Positions 1-6,577 of a DNA stretch of 11,128 bases are shown piece after piece. How positions within the stretch are numbered: the stretch's first letter is position 1; every line of letters starts with the position of its first letter. The translations under genes and the position numbers were made by a program. The stretch spans positions 7,747 through 18,874 of the forward strand of contig DGXM01000033.1 of NCBI GenBank assembly GCA_002396325.1, read 5' to 3'. A model generated the notes under the pieces. It did no database searches. It was not told where the DNA came from and saw only the letters and a list, made by a program, of their open reading frames with translations. The stretch is from Treponema sp. UBA4232 (GTDB lineage Bacteria > Spirochaetota > Spirochaetia > Treponematales > Treponemataceae).

Positions 1-713
1 ACAAGGTTGAGGATTTCAACGATGCTGTCAACACCACCTGCCGCAGTGTAGTCTTCACTGGACAATGTGGAGAGTTTCTTTTCAAGAACACGCTCGACTT
101 CACGCAAAACATCAGGAGATGTACGGTCCATCGTTGCAAGACGGCGGGAAACCTCAGGCTGAATGTCATCAGGCAGATTCTGCAGAATGATGGCGGCCTT
201 TGCAGGTTCCAGATATGCAAGAATCAACGCGATGGTCTGCGGATATTCCTGCTGTACGAAGTTCAAAAGATGAGCCGGATCCGTGCGGCGGATAAAGTCG
301 AACGGGCGCACCTGAAGAGAGCTTGTAAGACGGTTGATGATATCGATGGCCTTCTGGCTTCCGAGCGATTTTTCCAAAAGTTCACGGGCATAGTCGATAC
401 CACCGGTGGTGATAAAGTTCTGTGCCTGCATGAGTTCCTGGAATTCCTCAAGCACCTGATCCTTGAAATCCGCATCGATAGTCTCAAGGCGGGCAATTTC
501 AAAAGTAAGAGTCTCCACCTCGTCTTCGCGCAGATGCTTCATCACTTCTGATGAAACCTCAGTTCCAAGCGCCACCAGGAAGATAGCCGCTTTCTGACGT
601 CCATTCAGATTCTTATAGTCCTTGCTGCTTCCTTTCTTCTTGCCGCCCCCGCTGTTAAGCTGCTTAAGAGGCTGCTTGATGTTGGAACCGGACTTGCCTT
701 CTTCTTCTGCCAT
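1..713 (-). CDS. fliG: Flagellar motor switch protein FliG (3' end outside window)
   Basis: FliG is the rotor switch protein that sits on the cytoplasmic face of the MS ring, binds FliF and contacts the stator. The first 237 residues are visible; the C-terminal torque-generating domain lies beyond the left edge. Residues 1-35 are a low-complexity Gly/Lys/Ser-rich extension. The N-terminal FliF-binding domain follows, with LNGRQKAAIFLVALG near residues 36-50. The middle domain carries EYPQT at 156-160, a variant of the family EHPQT motif. The start is the ATG at 713. Its Shine-Dalgarno, GGAGGAG, lies inside the last codons of fliF, so the two are translationally coupled with a 3-nt gap. Identity rests on family recognition and on its place after fliF. 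Confidence 0.95.
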   Translation of the reverse strand, partial: MAEEEGKSGSNIKQPLKQLNSGGGKKKGSSKDYKNLNGRQKAAIFLVALGTEVSSEVMKHLREDEVETLTFEIARLETIDADFKDQVLEEFQELMQAQNFITTGGIDYARELLEKSLGSQKAIDIINRLTSSLQVRPFDFIRRTDPAHLLNFVQQEYPQTIALILAYLEPAKAAIILQNLPDDIQPEVSRRLATMDRTSPDVLREVERVLEKKLSTLSSEDYTAAGGVDSIVEILNL

Positions 714-716
714 ATG

Positions 717-2429
717 CTACTCCTCCATAAGCCATGTGCGGATAAGCATGGCCACATCTTCCGGATGCTCCTTTGCCATTGCCACTGCATTTTCCTGCAG
801 TTCCGCTCTCTTTCTTTCTTCGACGGACAACGTGACTTCCATGCCCTGCTCTTTGGCATCCCAGAGAGCCTGTTCCCTTTCCTGCTGCTGGCGGCGCAAA
901 AGTTCCTCTTCGCGCAGTCTCTTGCGTCTCTCGATTTCGCGGCTGATAAACCGGAACAGAATAAACAGAAGCAAAAGAATGGCAACCGCAATCAGTGAAA
1001 TGAAAATCACTTTGCGTGTATTCTGACTCTTTATGAACTGTGCGTCCTCTTCCTTGAACTGATCCGTTCTGTCGAAAGGAACATTGATGACTGTAACTGA
1101 ATCTCCACGGGTTGCATTGTATCCCACTGCATTCTGAACCAGACGGGTCACTTTTGCAATCTCTTCATCACTGATCGGCGTGTACTGTCTTTCGTATCCG
1201 CCGCTGTCTGAAATGCGCACTTTATGAGTCTCGGGGTCATAAAGAGGATAAGTCCAAGAACCGTCGATGTTCACGGAAACCGTAACCCGCTGAATCTGCG
1301 GGCTCTCTGTCATCGAAGAAACCTTCTGGTTCATCACGTAGTTGGTCTCTTCGCTTGACTCGGTTGATTTTCCCACAACGTTGGACATATCCACATAATT
1401 CGGAGGATTCTGTCCCTCAACTCCGGCAGGTCCTTCGGGATTGTAACCGGTGCCTGTGAATTCTTTATTTATGCGCTTTGTGGCAAGGGGAAGCTGGGCT
1501 TCAACCACACTGTCGTCCCACGGGGTCTCAGGGTTGTCGTCCTTTACTTTGATTCCCGTATACTCGGTGGAAGTGCTTGATTTATCAGACATGTCCATTT
1601 CAATCTTCATGTTTGCAATCTTCACACGCTTATCACCGTAGGTAAGCTGAAGGGCCTTCAAAACCGCACTGGAATATTCCGACTCAAGTTTTCTTATAAG
1701 CTTCTGCTCTTTATCAGTGTTGTTGATTTTGTCAAGGGCGTCCATATCCGCGAAGTTGTTCACTTCCTCGTTGGTTTCACCGTTGAAAATCGTGATGTTG
1801 TCTTCCGTAAGTCCCTCGACGCTGCGCATAACCAAATGCTGAATACCCTTCACCTTTGTGCGGGACGAAAGAACATCGCTGCCCTGCTTCGGGAAAAGGA
1901 TTACTGAGGCTGTCGTAGGATTCTGATCAGCGGAGAACAGAGATTCATCGGGCAATGTAAGCGTGACATGTGCAGAACGGATGCCTTCAAGCTGCTCAAG
2001 GTGCTGCTCGACTGCACTTTCCTGCGCTCTCTGCCAGTTCACTTTGTTGTCAAACTCTGTGCGCGACCACTTCTGGGTGTCAAACAGGGCATAAGGATCC
2101 TTTTCGGATGGTTCATATCCCTCTGCAACGAGCACTGAACGGTACTTGCGGGCGATGGTTTCATTGTCTACGGTGACATATCCCTCACTGTCAACATCCG
2201 CATCGATACCGTCTTTCTGCAGTCTTGTCACGATTTCTCTTCTCTGAGACGCCTCTACGGGTGAATTGAACAGACGGACAGCGGCTTTGTTGCTTGACAC
2301 CGTCAGCAAAACAACGATTGCCGCGATAATCAGCACCACAATGCCGATAAGGATTCCCTTCTGGACGATTGTCCATTTTCCCCACTTTTCTTTTATGGTT
2401 CCAAACGTTTTTTCAAACCATTCGTTCAT
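717..2429 (-). CDS. fliF: Flagellar MS-ring protein FliF
   Basis: FliF forms the membrane-embedded MS ring that anchors the rod and the FliG rotor and houses the flagellar export apparatus. At 570 residues it has normal family length. A first transmembrane helix (about residues 25-47, Ile/Val/Leu-rich) is followed by the periplasmic ring-building region (YscJ/FliF type, from about residue 50). A second helix (about 474-495) leads into a strongly charged cytoplasmic tail ending AMLIRTWLMEE, the FliG-binding end. The ATG at 2429 is preceded by GGGAGGGG, a strong ribosome-binding site. The 137-bp gap to fliE holds a hairpin and a candidate promoter, so fliF-fliG may have partly separate expression from flgB-fliE. 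No damage is seen. Confidence 0.97.
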   Translation of the reverse strand: MNEWFEKTFGTIKEKWGKWTIVQKGILIGIVVLIIAAIVVLLTVSSNKAAVRLFNSPVEASQRREIVTRLQKDGIDADVDSEGYVTVDNETIARKYRSVLVAEGYEPSEKDPYALFDTQKWSRTEFDNKVNWQRAQESAVEQHLEQLEGIRSAHVTLTLPDESLFSADQNPTTASVILFPKQGSDVLSSRTKVKGIQHLVMRSVEGLTEDNITIFNGETNEEVNNFADMDALDKINNTDKEQKLIRKLESEYSSAVLKALQLTYGDKRVKIANMKIEMDMSDKSSTSTEYTGIKVKDDNPETPWDDSVVEAQLPLATKRINKEFTGTGYNPEGPAGVEGQNPPNYVDMSNVVGKSTESSEETNYVMNQKVSSMTESPQIQRVTVSVNIDGSWTYPLYDPETHKVRISDSGGYERQYTPISDEEIAKVTRLVQNAVGYNATRGDSVTVINVPFDRTDQFKEEDAQFIKSQNTRKVIFISLIAVAILLLLFILFRFISREIERRKRLREEELLRRQQQEREQALWDAKEQGMEVTLSVEERKRAELQENAVAMAKEHPEDVAMLIRTWLMEE

Positions 2430-2506
2430 TTTCCCCTCCCTGAACGAACTTTTTTTTCTAACCTCATAGCATTTATTCCCACTAACTATGGCGATTAAGT
2501 GTCAAT

Positions 2507-2535
2507 ATTATAACATAATATTGTTTTATTGGAAA
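2507..2535 (-). promoter_or_regulatory. Candidate sigma-70 promoter for fliF
   Basis: On the minus strand TTTCCA (2535-2530, four of six matches to TTGACA) is separated by exactly 17 nt from a perfect TATAAT (2512-2507). It lies in the AT-rich fliE-fliF gap, about 80 nt before the fliF start. It would give fliF and downstream genes an internal promoter. It is a sequence match only. Confidence 0.5.
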
Positions 2536-2554
2536 GTATTTTTTTTTACTTTCC
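2531..2554 (-). repeat. Hairpin after fliE
   Basis: GGAAAGTA (2531-2538) and TACTTTCC (2547-2554) form a perfect 8-bp stem around an 8-nt homopolymer loop, all A on the minus strand. It begins 12 nt past the fliE stop codon. No U-run follows in the minus direction, so it is not a standard terminator. It may mark an mRNA 3' end or processing site. It overlaps the -35 box of the candidate fliF promoter. Confidence 0.5.
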
Positions 2555-2566
2555 CACTAAAAATTG

Positions 2567-2929
2567 CTACCGGTTCTGTGAAAGTTCATTCCAACCAGAG
2601 ACTAGTCTGTCAATGACAGTCTGAGCCAGATTCAAAGACATTTGTGCTTTTGCCATGGCAGTCGTAACATCATGCACGTCCACACTGTCCGGGTCGGTAA
2701 GCACCTGTTTTCCCAAAGCGGTCACAGCGTTCTGCTGATCATTCAATGCGGTCATTGCTTCAGACACGAAGGATTCAAAACTTCCGTGGTGAATTTCACT
2801 TGATACAGAAGACTTGGTCCCGAGTGACTCACCGCTGTAAAGCAACTTTGAACTGTCCATTATGGGACTGTTTCCAATATGCAGCGGATTTGTCCTGGCC
2901 ATTTCAAGTGACCCGATTGTAATATCCAT
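2567..2929 (-). CDS. fliE: Flagellar hook-basal body protein FliE
   Basis: FliE is the small adaptor that joins the MS ring to the proximal rod (FlgB) and is needed early in export and rod assembly. The 120-residue product has the usual family length. Its C-terminal half carries the FliE signature: FESFVSEAMTALNDQQ, then VDVHDVTTAMAKAQMSLNLAQTVIDRL, where the conserved D-h-H-x-V/T run is clear. The first 45 residues are a variable Ser/Gly-rich leader. The ATG at 2929 is preceded by GGGAGGAG at good spacing. It sits between flgC and fliF, as in many bacteria. Identity is by sequence recognition and synteny. Confidence 0.95.
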   Translation of the reverse strand: MDITIGSLEMARTNPLHIGNSPIMDSSKLLYSGESLGTKSSVSSEIHHGSFESFVSEAMTALNDQQNAVTALGKQVLTDPDSVDVHDVTTAMAKAQMSLNLAQTVIDRLVSGWNELSQNR

Positions 2930-2971
2930 ACGCTCCTCCCTAAATCAACCTGTTAGAAATCTTCTGGCACC

Positions 2972-2995
2972 CTCTAAAAACTGAAGTTTTTAGAG
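2972..2995 (-). repeat. Perfect 10-bp hairpin between flgC and fliE
   Basis: CTCTAAAAAC (2972-2981) and GTTTTTAGAG (2986-2995) pair without mismatch around a 4-nt loop, TGAA on the plus strand and TTCA on the minus. It lies 33 nt past the flgC stop and 42 nt before the fliE start, inside the operon. There is no following U-run on the minus strand. An mRNA processing, stability or attenuation element is plausible. Confidence 0.55.
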
Positions 2996-3028
2996 ACTCC
3001 CTTCTATAAAATCATTACTTTAACGGAT

Positions 3029-3487
3029 TCAGGCTCCGATTTCCAGTGCTGCGGCAAACATTTCTTTTGCACCCTGAACGACAGAGCTGTTTGCTTCGTA
3101 GGCTCTGTTGGCGGAAATCATATTCACCATTTCATTTACGATATTCACGTTCGGATACTCGACATATCCTTTGTTCGGGCCTGACTGGATGGCATCAGGA
3201 TGGGTCGGGTCGTAAACCATGCGTCCCTGAGTCGTATCTTTCACAATCTCACGCACACGAACGCCTTTTCCAGGTCCGTTGTCCAGATCATCATTCACGA
3301 AGGGGCTTCTCCACACAGGATGCTCTGATGCAATCGCTTCGAAAATCACAGTCTGCTTGCGGTATGCACCGCCTTCCTGAGTACGTGTTGTTGTGGCGTT
3401 GGCAATATTGTTGCTGATGACATCTGAACGCAGACGCTCTGCACTCATTCCTGTTGCCGCAATGTTCATACTGGTAAAAAGTCCCAT
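3029..3487 (-). CDS. flgC: Flagellar proximal rod protein FlgC
   Basis: FlgC is a proximal rod subunit, exported by the flagellar type III system and assembled between the MS ring and the distal rod. The 152-residue product has the standard length. The N-terminal Flg_bb_rod motif is clear: FTSMNIAATGMSAERLRSD followed by VISNNIANA at about residues 23-31. The C-terminal heptad region, with VNEMVNMISANRAYEANSSV, is typical of rod and hook proteins. YVEYPNVNIVNEM, just before it, is the usual FlgC lead-in. The ATG at 3487 has AGGAG about 8 nt upstream. The 82-nt gap to flgB contains no gene. Confidence 0.97.
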   Translation of the reverse strand: MGLFTSMNIAATGMSAERLRSDVISNNIANATTTRTQEGGAYRKQTVIFEAIASEHPVWRSPFVNDDLDNGPGKGVRVREIVKDTTQGRMVYDPTHPDAIQSGPNKGYVEYPNVNIVNEMVNMISANRAYEANSSVVQGAKEMFAAALEIGA

Positions 3488-3569
3488 CGTTTTAACTCCT
3501 AAAAATCCGTTTTATGCCGGGAGACGCAAAATCTTTGTCTGGCTCCCTTCAACATCTGATTGCCTTTCG

Positions 3570-3992
3570 TCAGATTTTCTTCATGGCAATGTCAACCTGG
3601 CTGAACTGAAAATTCTCCAGTCTGGTCAGAAGCTGATACTGCATCTGAATCTGGGCAATGGTAATAGCCTCTTGCTCCGCATCCACGTTGTTTCCGTTGG
3701 CATTGGCGGTTGTAGCCCAATCCGTAACGCGGCGGGGTTCAACATCATGCCAGTCACGAGCAGGCTCACTGGTAAAGTGACCAGGAAGAGTCGCATTCAT
3801 GTGAAAATCGCTCTGAATGTTCTGAGAGTCAAAGGCTCTTTTCAGTTCGCTCTCGAAATTCACGTACTGCTTTTTGTAGTTCGGAACCTCACTCATGGCG
3901 ATATTGTTGGCACTCACCTGATAGCGGAGATTCTGCACATCCAAAGCACGGTGCAGGAGATCGACTGAATCAAAAAAATTATTCATTCCCAT
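3570..3992 (-). CDS. flgB: Flagellar proximal rod protein FlgB
   Basis: FlgB is a proximal rod subunit that contacts FliE at the MS ring. At 140 residues it has normal length. The rod-protein N-terminus is visible (LHRALDVQNLRYQVSANNIAMSEVPNYKK), as is a C-terminal helix (QYQLLTRLENFQFSQVDIAMKKI). It is the first gene of the visible flagellar operon. The start is uncertain between two in-frame ATG codons at 3992 and 3986, because neither has a strong Shine-Dalgarno. The upstream context TTGAGAAT is weak. Candidate promoters lie at 4084-4113 and, much closer, at 4000-4025. Confidence 0.95.
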   Translation of the reverse strand: MGMNNFFDSVDLLHRALDVQNLRYQVSANNIAMSEVPNYKKQYVNFESELKRAFDSQNIQSDFHMNATLPGHFTSEPARDWHDVEPRRVTDWATTANANGNNVDAEQEAITIAQIQMQYQLLTRLENFQFSQVDIAMKKI

Positions 3993-3999
3993 ATTCTCA

Positions 4000-4025
4000 A
4001 CATCGGCATTTGAAAAAATAATTTA
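4000..4025 (-). promoter_or_regulatory. Sigma-28-like box close to flgB
   Basis: TAAA (4025-4022), 14 nt, then GCCGATGT (4007-4000) resembles the flagellar sigma-28 consensus TAAA-N15-GCCGATAA. Matches are four of four and six of eight, with the spacer one nt short. A start 6-7 nt downstream would fall almost on the flgB ATG and give a near-leaderless mRNA. That fits the weak ribosome-binding site but makes the call tentative. Confidence 0.3.
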
Positions 4026-4083
4026 AGAGATATTTTTATGTTTTGGGAAGATTTAAGACAACATCGAAAAAAACTATTTTAAG

Positions 4084-4113
4084 ATTTTATCAAGAAATTC
4101 AAGGTAATTGCAA
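4084..4113 (-). promoter_or_regulatory. Candidate sigma-70 promoter for the flgB operon
   Basis: On the minus strand TTGCAA (4113-4108) is followed after 18 nt by TAAAAT (4089-4084). It is about 90 nt before flgB, in an AT-rich gap with no gene (3993-4171). The match is good but AT-rich DNA produces such matches by chance. Confidence 0.4.
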
Positions 4114-4171
4114 AAGTCATATAAGCTTAACAATCAGTTCTTTCTATAATAATTTGGATTAAAAATCGGAT

Positions 4172-4208
4172 TAAAACACCGCCGGCCAAAAAATCGATTT
4201 GACCGACG
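4172..4208 (-). terminator. Terminator after the small membrane protein gene
   Basis: An 11-bp stem (4198-4208 with 4180-4190, including two G-U pairs in the RNA) with a 7-nt loop ends in a short U-rich tail, GUGUUUUAA, on the minus strand. It starts 12 nt past the stop codon at 4221. It should separate this gene from flgB transcription, although the weak U-tract may allow readthrough. Confidence 0.6.
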
Positions 4209-4220
4209 GATTTACAAGGA

Positions 4221-4367
4221 TTACATCATCATAGATTCAGACAACTGGAGTGTCAGAACCAGGATGACAGCCACGGCAGCAATAGCAAGGGCGGCTTTAA
4301 GACAAAGACCAAGCACGTTCACCTTCTTTTTGCTGCCACTAACCGGGTTCATTAAGGACTGACTCAT
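4221..4367 (-). CDS. Small single-pass membrane protein, unknown function
   Basis: This gene encodes 48 residues. The N-terminus MSQSLMNPVSGSKKKVNV ends in a positive KKK cluster. One hydrophobic helix follows, about residues 19-42, rich in Leu, Ala, Val and Ile. The tail ends SESMMM. The positive N-terminus predicts the N-in, C-out orientation. AGAGGGG lies 8-9 nt before the ATG, a strong ribosome-binding site, and a hairpin terminator follows the stop, so the gene is probably real despite its size. A sigma-28-like box upstream and its position before the rod operon suggest a motility link, but that is inference. I do not recognise the family. Confidence 0.7.
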   Translation of the reverse strand: MSQSLMNPVSGSKKKVNVLGLCLKAALAIAAVAVILVLTLQLSESMMM

Positions 4368-4400
4368 TTTAATCCCCTCTAACAAATAAACTTAACCTTT

Positions 4401-4427
4401 TTATCGTCAAAATTTGCAAACTCATTA
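4401..4427 (-). promoter_or_regulatory. Sigma-28-like promoter for the small membrane protein
   Basis: TAAT (4427-4424), exactly 15 nt, then GACGATAA (4408-4401) on the minus strand matches sigma-28 consensus TAAA-N15-GCCGATAA at three of four and seven of eight positions with exact spacing. It would give a leader of roughly 27 nt before the ATG at 4367. A sigma-70 reading, starting TTGACG, overlaps it but has a poor -10. Confidence 0.4.
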
Positions 4428-4495
4428 AGATAAAATCAAAAACTTCTCCAAAATCTCCAGCATTTTCTTTTTTACCGTAAAACCTTTTTTACCAC

Positions 4496-4524
4496 TTGAC
4501 ACTACCCTGCTTTTACACTATATT
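4496..4524 (+). promoter_or_regulatory. Promoter of tRNA-Val
   Basis: A perfect TTGACA (4496-4501), a 17-nt spacer and TATATT (4519-4524) form a near-consensus sigma-70 promoter. The tRNA begins 12 nt after the -10 box. Confidence 0.8.
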
Positions 4525-4536
4525 ATATTCATTAAT

Positions 4537-4608
4537 GCTCGATTAACTCAGTGGTAGAGTGCTACCTTCACACGGTAGAAGTCACTAGTTCGAATCTAGT
4601 ATCGAGCA
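4537..4608 (+). tRNA. tRNA-Val (anticodon CAC)
   Basis: This 72-nt cloverleaf is fully paired. The acceptor stem is 4537-4543 with 4601-4607 (7 bp). The D stem is 4546-4549 with 4557-4560. The anticodon stem is 4562-4566 with 4574-4578, around loop TTCACAC. The T stem is 4584-4588 with 4596-4600, around TTCGAAT. The anticodon CAC at 4569-4571 reads the Val codon GUG, and the discriminator base is A at 4608. The 3' CCA is not encoded. The integrase gene lies 231 nt downstream and points away, which is the usual arrangement when an element has inserted at a tRNA 3' end. Confidence 0.96.
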
Positions 4609-4612
4609 TCCG
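4584..4612 (+). other. Presumed attachment site at the tRNA 3' end
   Basis: Tyrosine recombinases of prophages and islands commonly insert at the T-arm and 3' end of a tRNA and leave it intact. An integrase lies directly downstream and foreign-looking genes follow. The second copy expected at the far end of the element is not in this window, so the boundaries are only a guess. Confidence 0.35.
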
Positions 4613-4641
4613 ACCGCTTCTTTTCAAGGGGCGGTTTTTTT
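4613..4641 (+). terminator. Rho-independent terminator of tRNA-Val
   Basis: ACCGCTTC (4613-4620) pairs with GGGGCGGT (4628-4635, two G-U pairs), closed by a 7-nt loop and followed by a run of T to 4641. It begins 5 nt after the tRNA end. Confidence 0.85.
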
Positions 4642-4666
4642 GTGCCTTTTGCATTATAGCAATTCC

Positions 4667-4693
4667 TTGCAATACTTGGATTTAACATATAAT
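4667..4693 (+). promoter_or_regulatory. Candidate integrase promoter
   Basis: TTGCAA (4667-4672) and a perfect TATAAT (4688-4693) lie in the gap between the tRNA and the integrase. The spacer is only 15 nt, which lowers confidence. The rest of 4642-4839 holds no gene. Confidence 0.35.
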
Positions 4694-4773
4694 TCAGTAT
4701 AAGACCGACTGTTCCTCCTGCCCCTCCCCGACACGCAGAGTGTGACCTGATACGCCCCCAAATCCCTTTCAAA

Positions 4774-4804
4774 AGTGGCAGTATGGTGGCAGTATGGTGG
4801 CAAT
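4774..4804 (+). repeat. Tandem 11-bp direct repeats before the integrase
   Basis: AGTGGCAGTAT (4774-4784), GGTGGCAGTAT (4785-4795) and GGTGGCAATG (4796-4805) are adjacent copies of one 11-bp unit, about one helical turn. They lie between the presumed att core and the integrase start. This is where arm-type integrase sites or excisionase sites occur in lambda-like systems. The function is inferred from position. Confidence 0.6.
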
Positions 4805-4839
4805 GCGGAACGGAGCACAGACCGCACAGGAGCGAATAT

Positions 4840-5898
4840 ATGGGAGTATCTATCAGAATCAGGAACGGCATAATTCATCTTATGTACCGTGCGGGAAACA
4901 GACGCTGCGAGGAGACAACGGGGCTGAGAGTAAGCTCCGTCCCGGAACAGAACAGGGAGGTGATGAGGCTTGCGGAAATCCTCCGAAGCAAGAGGGAAAT
5001 CGAGCTTGTGAGGGGATTCAACGGAATGGAGCCTGCGGAATCTCGGATGACACTCTACGACTACGTGAAGAAGTGCGCGGCATCTTCCGGTTCCGGAATG
5101 GAGAAAGTTCTGCCCTATCTTGAAATGTTCGGCGGAAGACTCGTCAAAATCTCCGCAGTGACACCGAGGTGGTTTGAAGATTTCCAGAATAGAATGATTT
5201 TCGACAGCGGACTGAAATCCCCGCACTCTCAAGAAAAATACTGCTGCAACGTGCGCCAGTGCCTGAAGAGAGCGGTGAGGGACGGTATTCTCCTGCGCGA
5301 CCCGTCAAGCGGAATAAAGCACATAAGGGTGCCCGACAGCACGAAGGAATTCCTCACTGCGCAGGAAGTACGGAAAATGGCCGTCACGGAATTCTGGAAA
5401 CCAAAGATGGACAGAGGACTACAGGAGGAAGTCAGGCGCGCATTCCTGTTCGGGTGCTGCACGGGGTTCCGAATATCCGACCTCATGCTCCTCGATTGGA
5501 GCGACATAAGCCTTGAACGCATGGAGATTGTCAAGAGACAGAAGAAGACAAGGAAGATTGTGGCGGTTCCAATCAGGACAGACACGCTCGGCCTCATAGA
5601 CACGGGAAATCACGAGGGACCTGTGTTCCCGAAGCTCGCATCAAGCAGGTCATCAACGAACAGATACATCCACGGATGGGCAGAAAAGGCGGGCATAAAA
5701 AAGAACGTCACCTGGCACACCGCACGTCACACGGACGCCACGCTCCTCATCGAATGCGGCACCGACCTCTACACCGTCATGCGTCTTCTGGGACATACGA
5801 AGATTCAGACGACGATGCAGTATGCGGTTGTGTCCGACACGAAGAAACGCAATGCAGTCGAGAGTCTCCCGCAGCTGCTCCCCGAGCGGCAGATTTGA
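4840..5898 (+). CDS. int: Tyrosine recombinase / integrase
   Basis: This site-specific recombinase would insert and excise the element at the adjacent tRNA-Val. It has 352 residues. The N-terminus has an arm-binding-like segment (about 1-65). A core-binding SAM-like domain follows (about 70-165, with TLYDYVKKC and SQEKYCCNVRQCLKRAV). The catalytic domain spans about 172-345. Catalytic residues are visible: Arg211 in TGFRISDL, a beta-hairpin Lys near 235, His293 and Arg296 in WHTARHT, His319 in LLGHT, and nucleophile Tyr328 in TTMQYA. The ATG at 4840 has AGGAG 7 nt upstream. The frame stays open to an ATG at 4783, but the extra 19 residues fall in repeat DNA and look non-native. It converges with the gene ending at 5904, leaving 5 nt. 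Confidence 0.95.
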   Translation: MGVSIRIRNGIIHLMYRAGNRRCEETTGLRVSSVPEQNREVMRLAEILRSKREIELVRGFNGMEPAESRMTLYDYVKKCAASSGSGMEKVLPYLEMFGGRLVKISAVTPRWFEDFQNRMIFDSGLKSPHSQEKYCCNVRQCLKRAVRDGILLRDPSSGIKHIRVPDSTKEFLTAQEVRKMAVTEFWKPKMDRGLQEEVRRAFLFGCCTGFRISDLMLLDWSDISLERMEIVKRQKKTRKIVAVPIRTDTLGLIDTGNHEGPVFPKLASSRSSTNRYIHGWAEKAGIKKNVTWHTARHTDATLLIECGTDLYTVMRLLGHTKIQTTMQYAVVSDTKKRNAVESLPQLLPERQI

Positions 5899-5903
5899 TT
5901 GTG

Positions 5904-6416
5904 TCAGAAATCAGGGTTCTCTTTCAGTATCGAACGGAAATGCTCCGCCATTTTTTCGTCACGGGCAAGAAGGCTGTAATCCTCCTTTGTCCCGTGGCCG
6001 CAGAGTATGCTTCTTATGCTTCTGATCGAGTGCGCATCGACAGAAGCCAGCTGGCCTTTGATGTTTTCGATGTATTCTTTTTTTGAAACCTCCCCGTCAT
6101 CGAGCCGGTCTTTTGCCGTCTTGAAAACATTCCCGTCCACGGCTTCTCCCGTCCGCGGTCTGAGACCGGCCTCCACAAGCTCCTCATCGTTCATCATCTC
6201 AAGGCCGTCATCCGTCAGCCTGAATCCTTTCGGAACATCGACAAGTCCTTCCCTCATCAGGGTCCTGCTGTCCTTCCTCTTCCAGTCCTTGTCATAGAAG
6301 ACGACAGGCTCCCCGACAAGTCCCCTGAACCCGTCAACCTGTATGCCGTTTTCCGGGCAGGAATCGCCTTCGTAATAACCGGAAATCCTCCCGTCCTCCA
6401 CAGTTATCCAGTTCAT
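5904..6416 (-). CDS. Phage tail-accessory-like protein
   Basis: A 170-residue soluble protein with no signal or membrane segment. The N-terminus (WITVEDGRISGYYEGDSC, then GLVGEPVVFYDKDWKRKD) resembles short proteins that end phage tail operons, where DGRI-x-GYY openings are frequent. The middle (LMREGLVDVPKGFRLTDDG) and the C-terminal helix (DDGEVSKKEYIENIK, then HSIRSIRSILCGHGTKEDY) also fit proteins I associate with tail-fibre clusters. This is pattern memory, not a confirmed domain hit. The ATG at 6416 overlaps the preceding stop in ATGA, and GGAGGAG lies 6-7 nt upstream, so translation is coupled. It is the last gene of the minus-strand operon, and its stop lies 5 nt from that of the integrase. 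Confidence 0.6.
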   Translation of the reverse strand: MNWITVEDGRISGYYEGDSCPENGIQVDGFRGLVGEPVVFYDKDWKRKDSRTLMREGLVDVPKGFRLTDDGLEMMNDEELVEAGLRPRTGEAVDGNVFKTAKDRLDDGEVSKKEYIENIKGQLASVDAHSIRSIRSILCGHGTKEDYSLLARDEKMAEHFRSILKENPDF

Positions 6417-6577
6417 TTGTTCTCCTCCAGTCTGTATTCCCCGCCGTATTCAAGAGGCAGTCCCTTCTTCAAATTGTATTCATTCCAGTAGACCTTCGCC
6501 CACCTGCATTGAATCTTCGTGATTTCACAGATGTGCGTTGTACGGATGAAGTCCCCGTGCTCCGCATAACAGCCTCC
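6413..6577 (-). pseudogene. Displaced C-terminal end of the radical SAM maturase
   Basis: These 54 codons begin GGCYAEHGDF, continue TTHICEITKIQ and RWAKVYWNEYNLKKG, and end in a TGA that overlaps the next start. They read as the missing C-terminus of the radical SAM protein upstream: CSGGC followed by a final Cys is exactly what its SPASM domain lacks, and an aromatic-rich stretch after the last Cys is common in such maturases. The frame is open up to an ATG at 6634. A second ATG at 6616 has AAGGA 6 nt upstream, so a separate 67-residue peptide could be made, but it would overlap the maturase by about 40 nt. I favour a frameshifted remnant over an independent gene. Confidence 0.65.

Noticed and set aside
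3516..3575. Short inverted repeats between flgB and flgC
   Set aside because: Stems are only 5-6 bp with large loops or bulges and no U-tract, so they are not distinguishable from chance.
4783..4839. Longer integrase start at the ATG at 4783
   Set aside because: The added residues translate the tandem repeat DNA, and no good ribosome-binding site precedes it; the ATG at 4840 has AGGAG at ideal spacing.
4654..5232. 192-residue minus-strand frame over the integrase start
   Set aside because: It overlaps a catalytic-quality integrase and the att region, and its composition is that of an antisense frame.
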